52,876 nt of DNA, taken from the NCBI GenBank assembly GCA_910584215.1, contig CAJTYI010000007.1, positions 1 to 52,876 of the forward strand. Reading direction: 5' to 3'. This stretch comes from an uncultured Roseburia sp. GTDB lineage: Bacteria; Bacillota; Clostridia; Lachnospirales; Lachnospiraceae. The notes under the pieces are model-generated. The model saw only the letters and a program-made list of their open reading frames with translations. It ran no database searches and had not been told where the DNA came from. The first letter of the stretch is position 1, and each line of letters begins with the position of its first letter. Below, one piece after another: positions 16,294 through 24,503 of this stretch. The position numbers were made by a program, and so were the translations under genes.

Positions 16294-17622
16294 TTAATCA
16301 CTCAAAAATCCCTTATAGTAGCGCACACGCATCTGAGATTCAATCTGTTTTAATGTCTCGATTACCACACCGACAATAATGATGATGGACGTTCCGCCAA
16401 AGGAAACATCCGCCCCAAACACACCGTTAAAGAATATCGGTACGAATGCGATAAATGCCAGCCCGACAGCTCCTATAAAGACAATATAGTTCAATATCCG
16501 ATTCAGATAATCACTGGTTGGTTTTCCTGGTCTGATACCCGGTATAAATCCGCCCGCTTTTTTCATGTTATTTGCGATCTCCAACGGATTAAACGTAATC
16601 GACGTATAGAAATAGGCAAATACAATAATCAATGCGATATAGACAACAAGGCCGATCGAATATACCATCTCATTGGGATTACACCAATTAGACTGGGACA
16701 TTCCCTTTAAGATCTTGCTGCCGATCCCGGTACCGTTCCCTTTTCCCATCAAACTCGCAATGATAACCGGCGTCTGCAACAGAGACTGCGCAAAAATGAC
16801 CGGAATCACACCGCTGGTATTTACTTTCAGCGGAATGTGCGTAGACTGACCGCCAACCTGTTTTCTTCCCTGCAATTTCTTGGAATACTGAACAGGAATT
16901 CTTCTCTCACCGTCCTGTAAGAACACGACGAACACAACCATGCCGACGATAATGGCGATAACAATCACAGCCGCTAAGATCGCCTTGGGGATTGTCTTTC
17001 CAGAGACAAACTGCTCAAAAAGGATACCCAAATCGTTCGGGATACGAGAGATAATATTGATGACAAGAACGATAGAGATACCGTTCCCGACACCTTTTTC
17101 TGTGATACGCTCGCCAATCCACATTAACACGGCAGAACCCGCCGTCAATGTAAAGACAACCATAATAAATGCCACCACGCTCTTAGCGCCGCTGCTGTAC
17201 TCTAAATAGCCGCCGCGGTAGAAGCCAATTGTCATAGCGACTGCCTCGATCAACGCGAGCGCTACGGTCACATATCTCGTAATTTCTGCAATCTTTTTGC
17301 GTCCATCCTCTCCGTCACGCTGCATCTCTTCCAATTTAGGAATCGCAATCGTTAAGAGCTGCATAATGATGGAAGATGTGATATAAGGTGTGATATTTAA
17401 CGCAAAGAGGGACATATTGTAAAAGGAACCACCGGTAATTGCGTCAAAAAATCCCATTCCATCCGCTGTCAGATCTGCAAACCACTGTGCAAACAGCTCA
17501 CTGTTTACACCAGGAATCGGGAGCTGGCTTCCGATCCTGATAATAATCAACATAAAGAATGTAAAAAGAATTCTGCTGCGAATGTCTTTAATCTTTAATG
17601 CATTGCGAAGTGTTTCGAGCAT
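16294..17622 (-). CDS. secY: Protein translocase subunit SecY
   Basis: The 442-residue protein has about ten hydrophobic segments. SecY signatures include GSQLPIPGVN near the N-terminus, ITPYITSSIIMQLL, GERITEKGVGNGIS and NMKKAGGFIPGIRPG, and the tail ESQMRVRYYKGFLSD. It forms the channel of the Sec translocon in the cytoplasmic membrane with SecE and SecG. Its start overlaps the rplO stop by one base (TAATG), indicating translational coupling. About 270 bp containing the hairpin and repeat precede adk downstream. Confidence 0.98.
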   Translation of the reverse strand: MLETLRNALKIKDIRSRILFTFFMLIIIRIGSQLPIPGVNSELFAQWFADLTADGMGFFDAITGGSFYNMSLFALNITPYITSSIIMQLLTIAIPKLEEMQRDGEDGRKKIAEITRYVTVALALIEAVAMTIGFYRGGYLEYSSGAKSVVAFIMVVFTLTAGSAVLMWIGERITEKGVGNGISIVLVINIISRIPNDLGILFEQFVSGKTIPKAILAAVIVIAIIVGMVVFVVFLQDGERRIPVQYSKKLQGRKQVGGQSTHIPLKVNTSGVIPVIFAQSLLQTPVIIASLMGKGNGTGIGSKILKGMSQSNWCNPNEMVYSIGLVVYIALIIVFAYFYTSITFNPLEIANNMKKAGGFIPGIRPGKPTSDYLNRILNYIVFIGAVGLAFIAFVPIFFNGVFGADVSFGGTSIIIIVGVVIETLKQIESQMRVRYYKGFLSD

Positions 17623-18062
17623 TAGATCACCTCTGCTTTTCCACCAAGAGCTTCAATTTTTTCTTTTGCACTAGCGCTGAAAGCATCTGCCTGAACTGTA
17701 AGCTTCTTAGTTAATTTACCATTTCCAAGAATCTTAACGCCATCTCTTGGATTCTTAACAATACCGGCCTCCATTAATGTATCTACAGATACTACTGCAT
17801 CGTTATCAAAACGCTCCAGTGCAGAGAGGTTAATTCCAATGATCGTCTTAGAATTTCTGCATTTGAAACCTCTCTTTGGCAATCTTCTATATAACGGCAT
17901 CTGACCGCCCTCAAACCCTGGTCTCGGTGCTCCGGAACGAGCCTTCTGTCCTTTGTGGCCCTTGCCCGCAGTCTTGCCGTTTCCTGAACCATGTCCGCGT
18001 CCTCTTCTGAATCTATCGCCTTGTGTGGAACCTGCTGCTCCGTGTAAATTTGATAAGTCCAT
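17622..18062 (-). CDS. rplO: 50S ribosomal protein L15 (uL15)
   Basis: The 146-residue protein opens MDLSNLHGAAGSTQ with the glycine/arginine-rich RRGRGHGSGNGKTAGKGHKG that threads into 23S rRNA; the C-terminal globular part includes VDTLMEAGIVKN. Two adjacent ATG codons (18065 and 18062) follow AAGGAGGTGTC. I chose the second, which matches the usual protein start and spacing. Its stop overlaps the secY start. Confidence 0.96.
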   Translation of the reverse strand: MDLSNLHGAAGSTQGDRFRRGRGHGSGNGKTAGKGHKGQKARSGAPRPGFEGGQMPLYRRLPKRGFKCRNSKTIIGINLSALERFDNDAVVSVDTLMEAGIVKNPRDGVKILGNGKLTKKLTVQADAFSASAKEKIEALGGKAEVI

Positions 18063-18082
18063 CATGACACCTCCTTATCTGA

Positions 18083-18268
18083 TTAGATTTCTTCTACTTT
18101 CACATATGGTGCTACCTTGCGAAGCGCGCCCGCAGTCGCCGCATTGTCCGGCAGCTCGACGGTCTTGTGAAGCTTGGTAAGGCCAAGCGCCTCGATCGTT
18201 TTCCTGTTCTTTGGAACAGCACCAATAGTGGACTTAATTAAAGTTACTTTTAATTTCTTTTCTGCCAT
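18083..18268 (-). CDS. rpmD: 50S ribosomal protein L30 (uL30)
   Basis: The 61-residue protein is the short bacterial L30: MAEKKLKVTLIKSTIGAVP, then RKTIEALGLTKLHKTVELPD. I chose ATG 18268 by homology. GAGAAAGGT lies about 12 bases upstream with another in-frame ATG at 18280 in between, so the exact start is uncertain by four codons. It sits in the standard rpsE-rpmD-rplO order. Confidence 0.93.
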   Translation of the reverse strand: MAEKKLKVTLIKSTIGAVPKNRKTIEALGLTKLHKTVELPDNAATAGALRKVAPYVKVEEI

Positions 18269-18316
18269 TTCAATAACCATACCTTTCTCGCTCAAAATCG
18301 CGTGTTATTGTCTCCA

Positions 18317-18826
18317 TTAACCTACGACTTCTTCGACGGATTTACCGCGAAGCTTCGCAACTTCTTCCGGGGACTTTAACTGGCCTAAAGCGTTTATTGT
18401 CGCAAGAACTACGTTCTGTTTATTGTTAGAACCCAGGGACTTGGTACGGATATTTCTGATGCCTGCCAGCTCACATACATTACGCGCAGGTCCGCCAGCG
18501 ATGATACCGGTACCTTCCGGAGACTTCTTTAATAAAACAGATGCTCCTGTATGTTTTCCTGTAACATCATGTGTGATACTGTCGACATCATCCAGTTTTA
18601 CCGTGATGAGCTTCTTGATCGCGTCCTCTTTTCCCTTGCGAATCGCCTCAGGAATTTCAGTTGCCTTTCCCAGTCCAGCACCAACATGGCCATTGCCGTC
18701 GCCGACAACAACTAAAGCTGTAAAACGCATATTACGTCCACCCTTAACAACTTTTGTTACACGTTTAATTGATACCACTTTTTCATTTAATTCCAATTGA
18801 CTAGCATCAATGATTTCACGTTTCAT
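18317..18826 (-). CDS. rpsE: 30S ribosomal protein S5 (uS5)
   Basis: The 169-residue protein has the double-stranded RNA-binding N-domain (LELNEKVVSIKRVTKVVKGG, VVGDGNGHVGAGLGKA) and the C-domain (VLLKKSPEGTGIIAGGPARN, GIRNIRTKSLGSNN). It lines the mRNA entry channel and affects decoding fidelity. It lies 17 bp downstream of rplR. Confidence 0.97.
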   Translation of the reverse strand: MKREIIDASQLELNEKVVSIKRVTKVVKGGRNMRFTALVVVGDGNGHVGAGLGKATEIPEAIRKGKEDAIKKLITVKLDDVDSITHDVTGKHTGASVLLKKSPEGTGIIAGGPARNVCELAGIRNIRTKSLGSNNKQNVVLATINALGQLKSPEEVAKLRGKSVEEVVG

Positions 18827-18843
18827 GTTTGCGTTTCCTCCTA

Positions 18844-19212
18844 TTAAAAGTCTAATCCAGCTTCTCTTGCTGCTTCGGCTAATGCCTTAATCTTACCCTG
18901 ATATATGAAACCGCCTCGATCAAAGACAACTGCTGTGATACCCTTGTCTAATGCCTTTTTTGCAATTACAGTACCAAGATGTGCTGCTGCGTCAACGTTA
19001 TTAGTCTTTTCTAATTCTGCCTTTACATCTTTCTCAAGCGTAGATGCAGAAACAAGTGTATTGCCAACTGTATCATCAATAATCTGAGCGTACATATGAT
19101 TATTACTTCTGAAAACAGCTAAACGTGGTCTCTCTGCAGTGCCTGCAAGATGATGACGCATTCTTCTATGTTTATTTTCGCGAACTGCTGTTCTTGATTT
19201 CTTACTAACCAT
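18844..19212 (-). CDS. rplR: 50S ribosomal protein L18 (uL18)
   Basis: The 122-residue protein binds 5S rRNA. Characteristic parts are RMRHHLAGTAERPRLAVFRS, NNHMYAQIIDD, the central AAHLGTVIAKKALDKGI and VFDRGGFIYQGKIKALAEAA near the end. Position and spacing (18 bp after rplF) are standard. Confidence 0.97.
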   Translation of the reverse strand: MVSKKSRTAVRENKHRRMRHHLAGTAERPRLAVFRSNNHMYAQIIDDTVGNTLVSASTLEKDVKAELEKTNNVDAAAHLGTVIAKKALDKGITAVVFDRGGFIYQGKIKALAEAAREAGLDF

Positions 19213-19230
19213 TTTTCGTCACTCCTTTAA

Positions 19231-19770
19231 TTATTTCTTACCAGTCTTACCAACTTTACGTCTAATAACTTCATCAGCATATTTGATACCTTTTCCTTTG
19301 TAAGGCTCAGGTCTTCTCTTATCTCTGATTTCCGCTGCGTATTGGCCTACTTTTTCTTTATCGATACCTGATACAATGATTTTATTTCCATCGACTTTGG
19401 ACTCCAACCCTTCTGGATCGGTCATCTCAACCGGATGAGAATATCCCAAGTTCAGTGTTAATACGTTTCCGGCCTTGGAAGCTCTGTAACCCACGCCGTT
19501 TACTTCGAGCTGCTTCGTAAATCCGTCTGTCACACCGACAACCATATTGTTGAGCAGTGTTCTTGTCAATCCGTGTAAGGATTTCATTCTCTTCAAATCA
19601 TTAGGCCTTGTTACCGTTATCTCGCTGCCCTCTAATTTGATCTCCATCTCAGATGGAAGGGTTCTCTCCAGAGTTCCCTTGGGACCTTTTACAGTCACAT
19701 GATTATTTTCTGCAATATCGACTGTCACACCAGCCGGAACTGCGATTGGCATTCTTCCTATACGTGACAT
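19231..19770 (-). CDS. rplF: 50S ribosomal protein L6 (uL6)
   Basis: The 179-residue protein has the two repeated L6 folds. It starts MSRIGRMPIAVPAGVTVD and ends with RRPEPYKGKGIKYADEVIRR, the conserved 23S rRNA contact. It is located near the factor-binding centre of the 50S subunit. A 151-bp AT-rich gap with the small inverted repeat GGAAGAACG...CGTTCTTCC separates it from rpsH; this gap is longer than elsewhere in the spc part. Confidence 0.97.
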   Translation of the reverse strand: MSRIGRMPIAVPAGVTVDIAENNHVTVKGPKGTLERTLPSEMEIKLEGSEITVTRPNDLKRMKSLHGLTRTLLNNMVVGVTDGFTKQLEVNGVGYRASKAGNVLTLNLGYSHPVEMTDPEGLESKVDGNKIIVSGIDKEKVGQYAAEIRDKRRPEPYKGKGIKYADEVIRRKVGKTGKK

Positions 19771-19921
19771 GCCCGTACCTCCTAAATTTTACTTATTAAA
19801 TATCCGATAAACTTTTTATATTGCCATAATGACGGCAAAATTTTTTGTCCGTCCACTCTGCCAATAACGCGGAAGAACGGAACGTTCTTCCAACAATGGG
19901 CGCCCTCTGGCGACCTTTTTT

Positions 19922-20323
19922 TTACCAAACGAACGCTAATACTTCACCGCCGACCTGAAGCTTTCTCGCCTCTTTGTCCGTGATGATTCCCTGGTTTGTA
20001 GACAGGATCGCGATACCCAGACCGCCGAGAACTCTCGGGAGCTCCTCTTTGCCGGCGTACACACGAAGACCAGGTTTTGAGATTCTCTTGATACCTGTAA
20101 TAATCTTCTCGTTCTTATCTGCACCATATTTTAATGTGATGCGTATCGTCTTGAAGTTACCATCTTCAACAATATCATATTTTACAATGTATCCTTCATT
20201 CACAAGAATATCTGCGATAGCGATCTTCATCCTGGATGCAGGTACATCGACTGTATCATGTTTTGCAGTATTTGCATTACGGATTCTTGTAAGCATATCT
20301 GCGATTGGATCACTTGTTGTCAT
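19922..20323 (-). CDS. rpsH: 30S ribosomal protein S8 (uS8)
   Basis: The 133-residue protein starts MTTSDPIADMLTRIRNAN and contains KRISKPGLRVYAGKEELP and GLGIAILSTNQGIITDKEAR, the usual S8 signatures. It binds the central domain of 16S rRNA. In several bacteria it also represses the spc operon. It lies 55 bp downstream of rpsZ. Confidence 0.97.
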   Translation of the reverse strand: MTTSDPIADMLTRIRNANTAKHDTVDVPASRMKIAIADILVNEGYIVKYDIVEDGNFKTIRITLKYGADKNEKIITGIKRISKPGLRVYAGKEELPRVLGGLGIAILSTNQGIITDKEARKLQVGGEVLAFVW

Positions 20324-20378
20324 GATGTATATTTCCTCCTTGATATTATAATACTGCGACTTTGCAACGCTAAGTCTT

Positions 20379-20564
20379 TTACCAGCTTGCTTTCTTAACG
20401 CCTGGTATCTGGCCTTTGTATGCTAATTCACGGAAACATACTCTACAGATTCCGTATTTTCTTAAAACAGAATGTGGACGCCCACAAATCCTGCAACGTG
20501 TATATTCTCTGGTAGAGAATTTCTGTTTACGCTGCTGTTTTATTTTCATAGATGTTTTAGCCAT
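20379..20564 (-). CDS. rpsZ: 30S ribosomal protein S14 type Z (uS14, zinc-binding)
   Basis: The 61-residue protein has CRICGRPHSV and CRVC, the two CxxC zinc pairs of the short, zinc-dependent S14. The longer cysteine-free form used in zinc limitation is not in this window. It stands between rplE and rpsH as usual. Confidence 0.97.
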   Translation of the reverse strand: MAKTSMKIKQQRKQKFSTREYTRCRICGRPHSVLRKYGICRVCFRELAYKGQIPGVKKASW

Positions 20565-20579
20565 TAAAACTCCCTCCTA

Positions 20580-21119
20580 CTATTTAGCAAACGGCATATT
20601 GAACAATGTCAATAACTCACGAGCTTCTTCGTCTGTCTTTGCAGTTGTAACAAAGATGATATCCATACCGCGCACCTTGTCGATCTTATCATACTCGATC
20701 TCCGGGAAAATTAACTGCTCTTTGATACCGAGCGCATAATTTCCGCGGCCGTCAAATGCATTGGGATTCACACCTCGAAAGTCACGCACACGAGGCAATG
20801 CCAGATTGACTAATCTGTCTAAAAACTCATACATCTTCTCGCCGCGCAGCGTTGTCTTACAGCCGATTGCCATGCCCTCTCTGATCTTAAAGTTTGCCAC
20901 AGAGTTCTTTGCTTTGGTGGATACGACTTTCTGACCTGTGATAGCCTCCATATCCTTAATGGCAGCCTCCAATATCTTCGCATTCTCCTTGGCTTCACCA
21001 ACGCCCATATTGACAACGATCTTGTCGAGCTTCGGCACTTCCATAATATTTTTATATCCAAACTTTTTCATCATCGCATCAACGATTTCGTTCTGGTACT
21101 GTTCTTTCAGTCTGCTCAC
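20580..21119 (-). CDS. rplE: 50S ribosomal protein L5 (uL5)
   Basis: The 179-residue protein binds 5S rRNA and forms an intersubunit bridge. Signatures are PKLDKIVVNMGVGEAKENAK, NSVANFKIREGMAIGCKTTL and the C-terminal GMDIIFVTTAKTDEEARELL. It follows rplX by 23 bp. Confidence 0.97.
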   Translation of the reverse strand: MSRLKEQYQNEIVDAMMKKFGYKNIMEVPKLDKIVVNMGVGEAKENAKILEAAIKDMEAITGQKVVSTKAKNSVANFKIREGMAIGCKTTLRGEKMYEFLDRLVNLALPRVRDFRGVNPNAFDGRGNYALGIKEQLIFPEIEYDKIDKVRGMDIIFVTTAKTDEEARELLTLFNMPFAK

Positions 21120-21142
21120 CTGATTGGCCTCCTCTCTAAATA

Positions 21143-21454
21143 TTAGTCAATGACTTCACCTGTAGATTTTGCGAAACGAACTTTCTTATCTCCGTCCATC
21201 TTGAAACCAACTCTCGTAGCTTTTCCCTTATGAACATACATGACATTTGAAAGATCTACCGGCCCTTCCTGATGGATGATACCGCCCTGCTGGTTCGCCA
21301 TACTCGGTTTTGCGTGCTTTGTGATCATATTCACGCCTTCCACAAGTACCGTGTTTTTTGCCTTGTTGATGGCAATTACCTTGCCCTCTTTGTCTTTATC
21401 TTTACCAGCGATCACTTTTACCAGATCGCCTTTTTTTATTTTCATGGTTGCCAT
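21143..21454 (-). CDS. rplX: 50S ribosomal protein L24 (uL24)
   Basis: The 103-residue protein has the N-terminal KOW motif (KKGDLVKVIAGKDKDKEGKV) and GGIIHQEGPVDLSNVM. It is an early assembly protein of the 50S subunit and lies near the exit tunnel. It follows rplN by 11 bp. Confidence 0.97.
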   Translation of the reverse strand: MATMKIKKGDLVKVIAGKDKDKEGKVIAINKAKNTVLVEGVNMITKHAKPSMANQQGGIIHQEGPVDLSNVMYVHKGKATRVGFKMDGDKKVRFAKSTGEVID

Positions 21455-21465
21455 ATCTTGTCCTC

Positions 21466-21834
21466 CTACAATACTTCCGGAGCCAAAGAAACAATCTTCA
21501 TAAACTGTTTCTCACGAAGCTCTCTTGCTACCGGTCCAAAAATACGGGTTCCTCTCGGAGTTTTGTCATCTTTAATAATAACAGCAGCGTTCTCATCAAA
21601 TTTGATATAGGAACCGTCTTTGCGACGCGCACCTTTTACGGAACGAACAACTACAGCTTTTACGACGTCACCTTTTTTTACAACACCGCCTGGTGTTGCA
21701 TCTTTGACCGTAGCAACAATAATATCACCAATATTCGCATATCTTCTAGTAGAACCACCCATAACACGGATAACGAGCAATTCTTTCGCTCCTGTGTTAT
21801 CGGCTACCCTAAGTCTACTTTCCTGTTGTACCAT
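21466..21834 (-). CDS. rplN: 50S ribosomal protein L14 (uL14)
   Basis: The 122-residue protein starts MVQQESRLRVADNTGAKEL and contains GVVKKGDVVKAVVVRSVKG and RIFGPVARELRE. It sits at the subunit interface and, in other bacteria, is the docking site of the silencing factor RsfS. It follows rpsQ by 19 bp. Confidence 0.98.
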   Translation of the reverse strand: MVQQESRLRVADNTGAKELLVIRVMGGSTRRYANIGDIIVATVKDATPGGVVKKGDVVKAVVVRSVKGARRKDGSYIKFDENAAVIIKDDKTPRGTRIFGPVARELREKQFMKIVSLAPEVL

Positions 21835-21853
21835 GCTTGTAGCCTCCCTTTCA

Positions 21854-22111
21854 TTATTTCGCTCTTTCCATGATCTCTACAAGTCTCCATCTCTTGTCCT
21901 TGGACAATGGCCTTGTTTCCATTACTTTGACTTTGTCACCCATCTTACACTCGTTATTCTCGTCATGAGCTTTTAATTTATAAGTTTTCTTAACGATCTT
22001 ATTGTAGAGCGGATGTCTCACGTTGTCCTGAATCGCAACGACAACAGTTTTGTCCATTTTGTCGCTCACAACAATACCGATACGTGTTTTTCTAAGATTT
22101 CTTTCTTCCAC
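21854..22111 (-). CDS. rpsQ: 30S ribosomal protein S17 (uS17)
   Basis: The 85-residue OB-fold protein begins MEERNLRKTRIGIVVSDKMD, with VVVAIQDNVRHPLYNK and GDKVKVMETRPLSKDKRW. It is a primary 16S rRNA-binding protein of the 30S body. Confidence 0.97.
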   Translation of the reverse strand: MEERNLRKTRIGIVVSDKMDKTVVVAIQDNVRHPLYNKIVKKTYKLKAHDENNECKMGDKVKVMETRPLSKDKRWRLVEIMERAK

Positions 22112-22134
22112 GACAAATTCTCCTTCCTAGAATC

Positions 22135-22344
22135 CTACTGCGCAACTTTTTCTTTCTCAGTGATGACTGTCTGAATTCTTGCGATATTCTTTCTGACTTC
22201 TTTAATTCTGCTCGTATTGTCTAACTGATTGGTTGCGTTCTGGAATCTCAAATTGAAAAGTTCTTTTTTAGCGTCCACTAACTGTGCATTCAAGTCTGCA
22301 ACAGTGCTGTTTTTTAATTCCTCTAAATATTTACTAGTTTTCAT
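22135..22344 (-). CDS. rpmC: 50S ribosomal protein L29 (uL29)
   Basis: The 69-residue helical protein starts MKTSKYLEELKNSTVADL and contains KKELFNLRFQNATNQLDN. It lies beside the exit tunnel and helps recruit trigger factor and SRP. The start at 22344 overlaps the last codons of rplP by 11 bases and has GGAAGGCGGTG upstream. Confidence 0.96.
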   Translation of the reverse strand: MKTSKYLEELKNSTVADLNAQLVDAKKELFNLRFQNATNQLDNTSRIKEVRKNIARIQTVITEKEKVAQ

Positions 22345-22771
22345 CTGACACACCGCCTTCCAAATCCGCACGCGAAACTACTTTACATTTGCAAGGTAAT
22401 TTATGTGTAGCAAGCCGCAATGCCTCTCTCGCAACTTCTTCCGGTACACCGGCGATTTCAAATAATACACGACCTGGTTTTACGACTGCTACCCAGTACT
22501 CCAAAGAACCTTTTCCGGAACCCATACGTGTCTCGGCAGGTTTTGTTGTAACTGGTTTGTCCGGGAAAATCTTAATCCAAATCTTACCGCCACGTTTTAC
22601 ATAACGCGTCATAGCGATACGGGCCGCCTCAATCTGATTGGAGCGAATCCAGCACGGCTCTAATGCGACAATACCGTATTCACCCTGAACAATCTTGTTT
22701 CCTCTCGTAGCTTTTCCGGCCATGGAGCCACGGAACTGTTTTCTATGTTTCACTCTCTTAGGCATTAACAT
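22334..22771 (-). CDS. rplP: 50S ribosomal protein L16 (uL16)
   Basis: The 145-residue protein begins MLMPKRVKHRKQFRGSMAGK and includes ARIAMTRYVKRGGKIWIKIF and RMGSGKGSLEYWVAVVKPGR. It contacts the tRNA elbow in the A site and is needed for late 50S maturation. ATG 22771 has GGAAGGAGG upstream, inside the end of rpsC. The much longer open frame to 22906 runs through rpsC and is not the protein start. Confidence 0.97.
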   Translation of the reverse strand: MLMPKRVKHRKQFRGSMAGKATRGNKIVQGEYGIVALEPCWIRSNQIEAARIAMTRYVKRGGKIWIKIFPDKPVTTKPAETRMGSGKGSLEYWVAVVKPGRVLFEIAGVPEEVAREALRLATHKLPCKCKVVSRADLEGGVSDEN

Positions 22772-22772
22772 A

Positions 22773-23447
22773 TTACTGAGCTCCTCCTTCCCGGGAAGTC
22801 TTATCTCCCGTATTACTCTTTGCAGGAAGCACTTCGCCCTTGTAGATCCAAACCTTAACGCCAACTTTGCCGTAAGTGGTATCTGCTTCTGCGAATCCAT
22901 AATCAATATCTGCTCTCAAAGTCTGAAGCGGAATCGTTCCCTCGCTGTAGAACTCGGTACGGGCCATATCAGCTCCGCCAAGACGTCCTGAACAGGAAGT
23001 CTTAATTCCCTTCGCTCCTGATTTCATTGTTCTGCTCATGCAGGACTTCATTGCTCTACGGAAAGAGACACGGTTCTCAAGCTGCAGCGCAATGTTCTCA
23101 GCAACAAGCTGCGCATCGCGGTCTGGTCTCTTTACCTCTTTGATGTCTACGACTAACTTCTTGGCGGTGAACTTCTGTACTTCCGCTTTGATCTTCTCGA
23201 TCTCTGCGCCGCCCTTACCGATGACAACACCTGGTTTTGCCGTGTAAATGATCACTTTTACGCGGTCAGACGCTCTCTCGACCTCAATCTTAGAAACACC
23301 TGCTGCGTATAATTTTTTCTTAAGATATGTTCTGATATTGTAGTCTTCCACTAAGAAATCTGCAAAATCTGATTCCGCATACCATTTGGAGTCCCAATCT
23401 TTGATGATACCGACTCTCAATCCATGTGGATTAACTTTCTGTCCCAT
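22773..23447 (-). CDS. rpsC: 30S ribosomal protein S3 (uS3)
   Basis: The 224-residue protein has the N-terminal KH domain (KPGVVIGKGGAEIEKIKAEV) and the C-terminal S3 domain (GRLGGADMARTEFYSEGTIP). It forms part of the mRNA entry tunnel and has helicase-like activity with S4 and S5. The start MGQKVNPHGLRVGI is canonical. It lies 28 bp after rplV. Confidence 0.98.
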   Translation of the reverse strand: MGQKVNPHGLRVGIIKDWDSKWYAESDFADFLVEDYNIRTYLKKKLYAAGVSKIEVERASDRVKVIIYTAKPGVVIGKGGAEIEKIKAEVQKFTAKKLVVDIKEVKRPDRDAQLVAENIALQLENRVSFRRAMKSCMSRTMKSGAKGIKTSCSGRLGGADMARTEFYSEGTIPLQTLRADIDYGFAEADTTYGKVGVKVWIYKGEVLPAKSNTGDKTSREGGAQ

Positions 23448-23475
23448 ATTATACTCCTTTCTCTATTTGAAGCGA

Positions 23476-23862
23476 TTACTTCTCGTCAAGCACGATTGTG
23501 ATATGGCTCATTCTCTTCTCGATTCTGTAAGCCCTGCCCTGCGCCCTTGGACGGATTCTCTTCATCGTCGGTCCCTTGTTTGCAAAACACTCTGCAACGT
23601 AAAGGTTATCTGCCCTCATACCGTTGTTGTTCTCGGCATTTGCAATGGCCGACTCCAATAACTTCTTTATCAGTGTAGAAGCATATCTCGGATTGTATGT
23701 CACGATAGCAAGCGCCGTCTGAACATCTTTTCCGCGGATTGCATCTAATACGAAACAAGCTTTCTGCACAGACACTCTCGCATAAGACAACTTAGCGGAA
23801 GGTCTGGTGTCTTTTATTTCATTTCTCTCTCTCTTAATCTTACTTCTATGTCCCTTAGCCAT
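23476..23862 (-). CDS. rplV: 50S ribosomal protein L22 (uL22)
   Basis: The 128-residue protein has a loop reaching into the exit tunnel and carries the signature NNGMRADNLYVAECFANKGP followed by RIRPRAQGRAYRI. Mutations in this loop give macrolide resistance in other species. It lies 29 bp after rpsS. Confidence 0.97.
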   Translation of the reverse strand: MAKGHRSKIKRERNEIKDTRPSAKLSYARVSVQKACFVLDAIRGKDVQTALAIVTYNPRYASTLIKKLLESAIANAENNNGMRADNLYVAECFANKGPTMKRIRPRAQGRAYRIEKRMSHITIVLDEK

Positions 23863-23891
23863 GAATGAAACCTCCTTTCAAAAAATGTCTC

Positions 23892-24173
23892 TTATCTGAC
23901 ACCCGATTTTTTTTCGTCTTTTCCATGTCCTCTGTAAGTTCTCGTGGCAACGAACTCACCGAGCTTATGGCCTACCATGTCCTCTGTCACATATACCGGC
24001 ACATGTTTTCTTCCGTCATGAACGGCAAAAGTATGTCCGACAAACTGTGGAAAGATCGTAGAACGACGTGACCATGTTTTGATAACAGACTTATCACCGG
24101 ATGCATTCATAGCATCTACTTTTTTCAACAGACTTTCATCTGCGAATGGTCCTTTTTTTAATGAACGAGCCAT
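23892..24173 (-). CDS. rpsS: 30S ribosomal protein S19 (uS19)
   Basis: The 93-residue protein begins MARSLKKGPFADESLLKKVD and contains STIFPQFVGHTFAVHDGRKH and HKLGEFVATRTYRGH. It stands at the head of the 30S subunit with S13. Unusually, it is separated from rplB by 330 bp containing a terminator-like hairpin and a promoter, so it probably heads its own transcript. Confidence 0.97.
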   Translation of the reverse strand: MARSLKKGPFADESLLKKVDAMNASGDKSVIKTWSRRSTIFPQFVGHTFAVHDGRKHVPVYVTEDMVGHKLGEFVATRTYRGHGKDEKKSGVR

Positions 24174-24246
24174 AATTTACCTCCTAATATCATAAGTTCC
24201 CTTACACGCAACCACGCGTTTCCTAAGAACTTCAAACATCTTTATA

Positions 24247-24274
24247 ATTATAACAAACTGCTGGCAAAAAGCAA
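24247..24274 (-). promoter_or_regulatory. Promoter for the rpsS-to-rplQ segment
   Basis: On the minus strand TTGCTT (24274-24269) and TATAAT (24252-24247) are separated by 16 bp, a good match to a vegetative sigma-A promoter. It lies about 75 bp upstream of rpsS. With the hairpin at 24437-24475 it implies a fresh start of transcription inside the S10 cluster. Confidence 0.75.
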
Positions 24275-24436
24275 GCGGCAACGCTCAGGTTTTTGCTTTT
24301 CTATCATTTGTGACACAAGGAATCAGCAGAAACGACTTTTTTTAAACAATATGCACAAAAGCGTTCCTGTTCACAGCTTTTCCCTCGTGACATGTTTTTC
24401 TTTTCCTGTGAATGTTACATCACATTCGCGTTTTAA

Positions 24437-24475
24437 AAATTTACAAGACAAATGTTGCATTTGTCTTGTAAATTT
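24437..24475 (-). terminator. Terminator-like hairpin after rplB
   Basis: An 18-bp perfect stem (AAATTTACAAGACAAATG with CATTTGTCTTGTAAATTT) closes on a three-base loop 28 bp past the rplB stop. On the minus strand it is followed by TTTTAAAA-type sequence, so the T run is short. Termination is likely but might be partial. Confidence 0.7.
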
Positions 24476-24503
24476 GGGTTCTGCTACCCCGCTGATATTG
24501 CAT

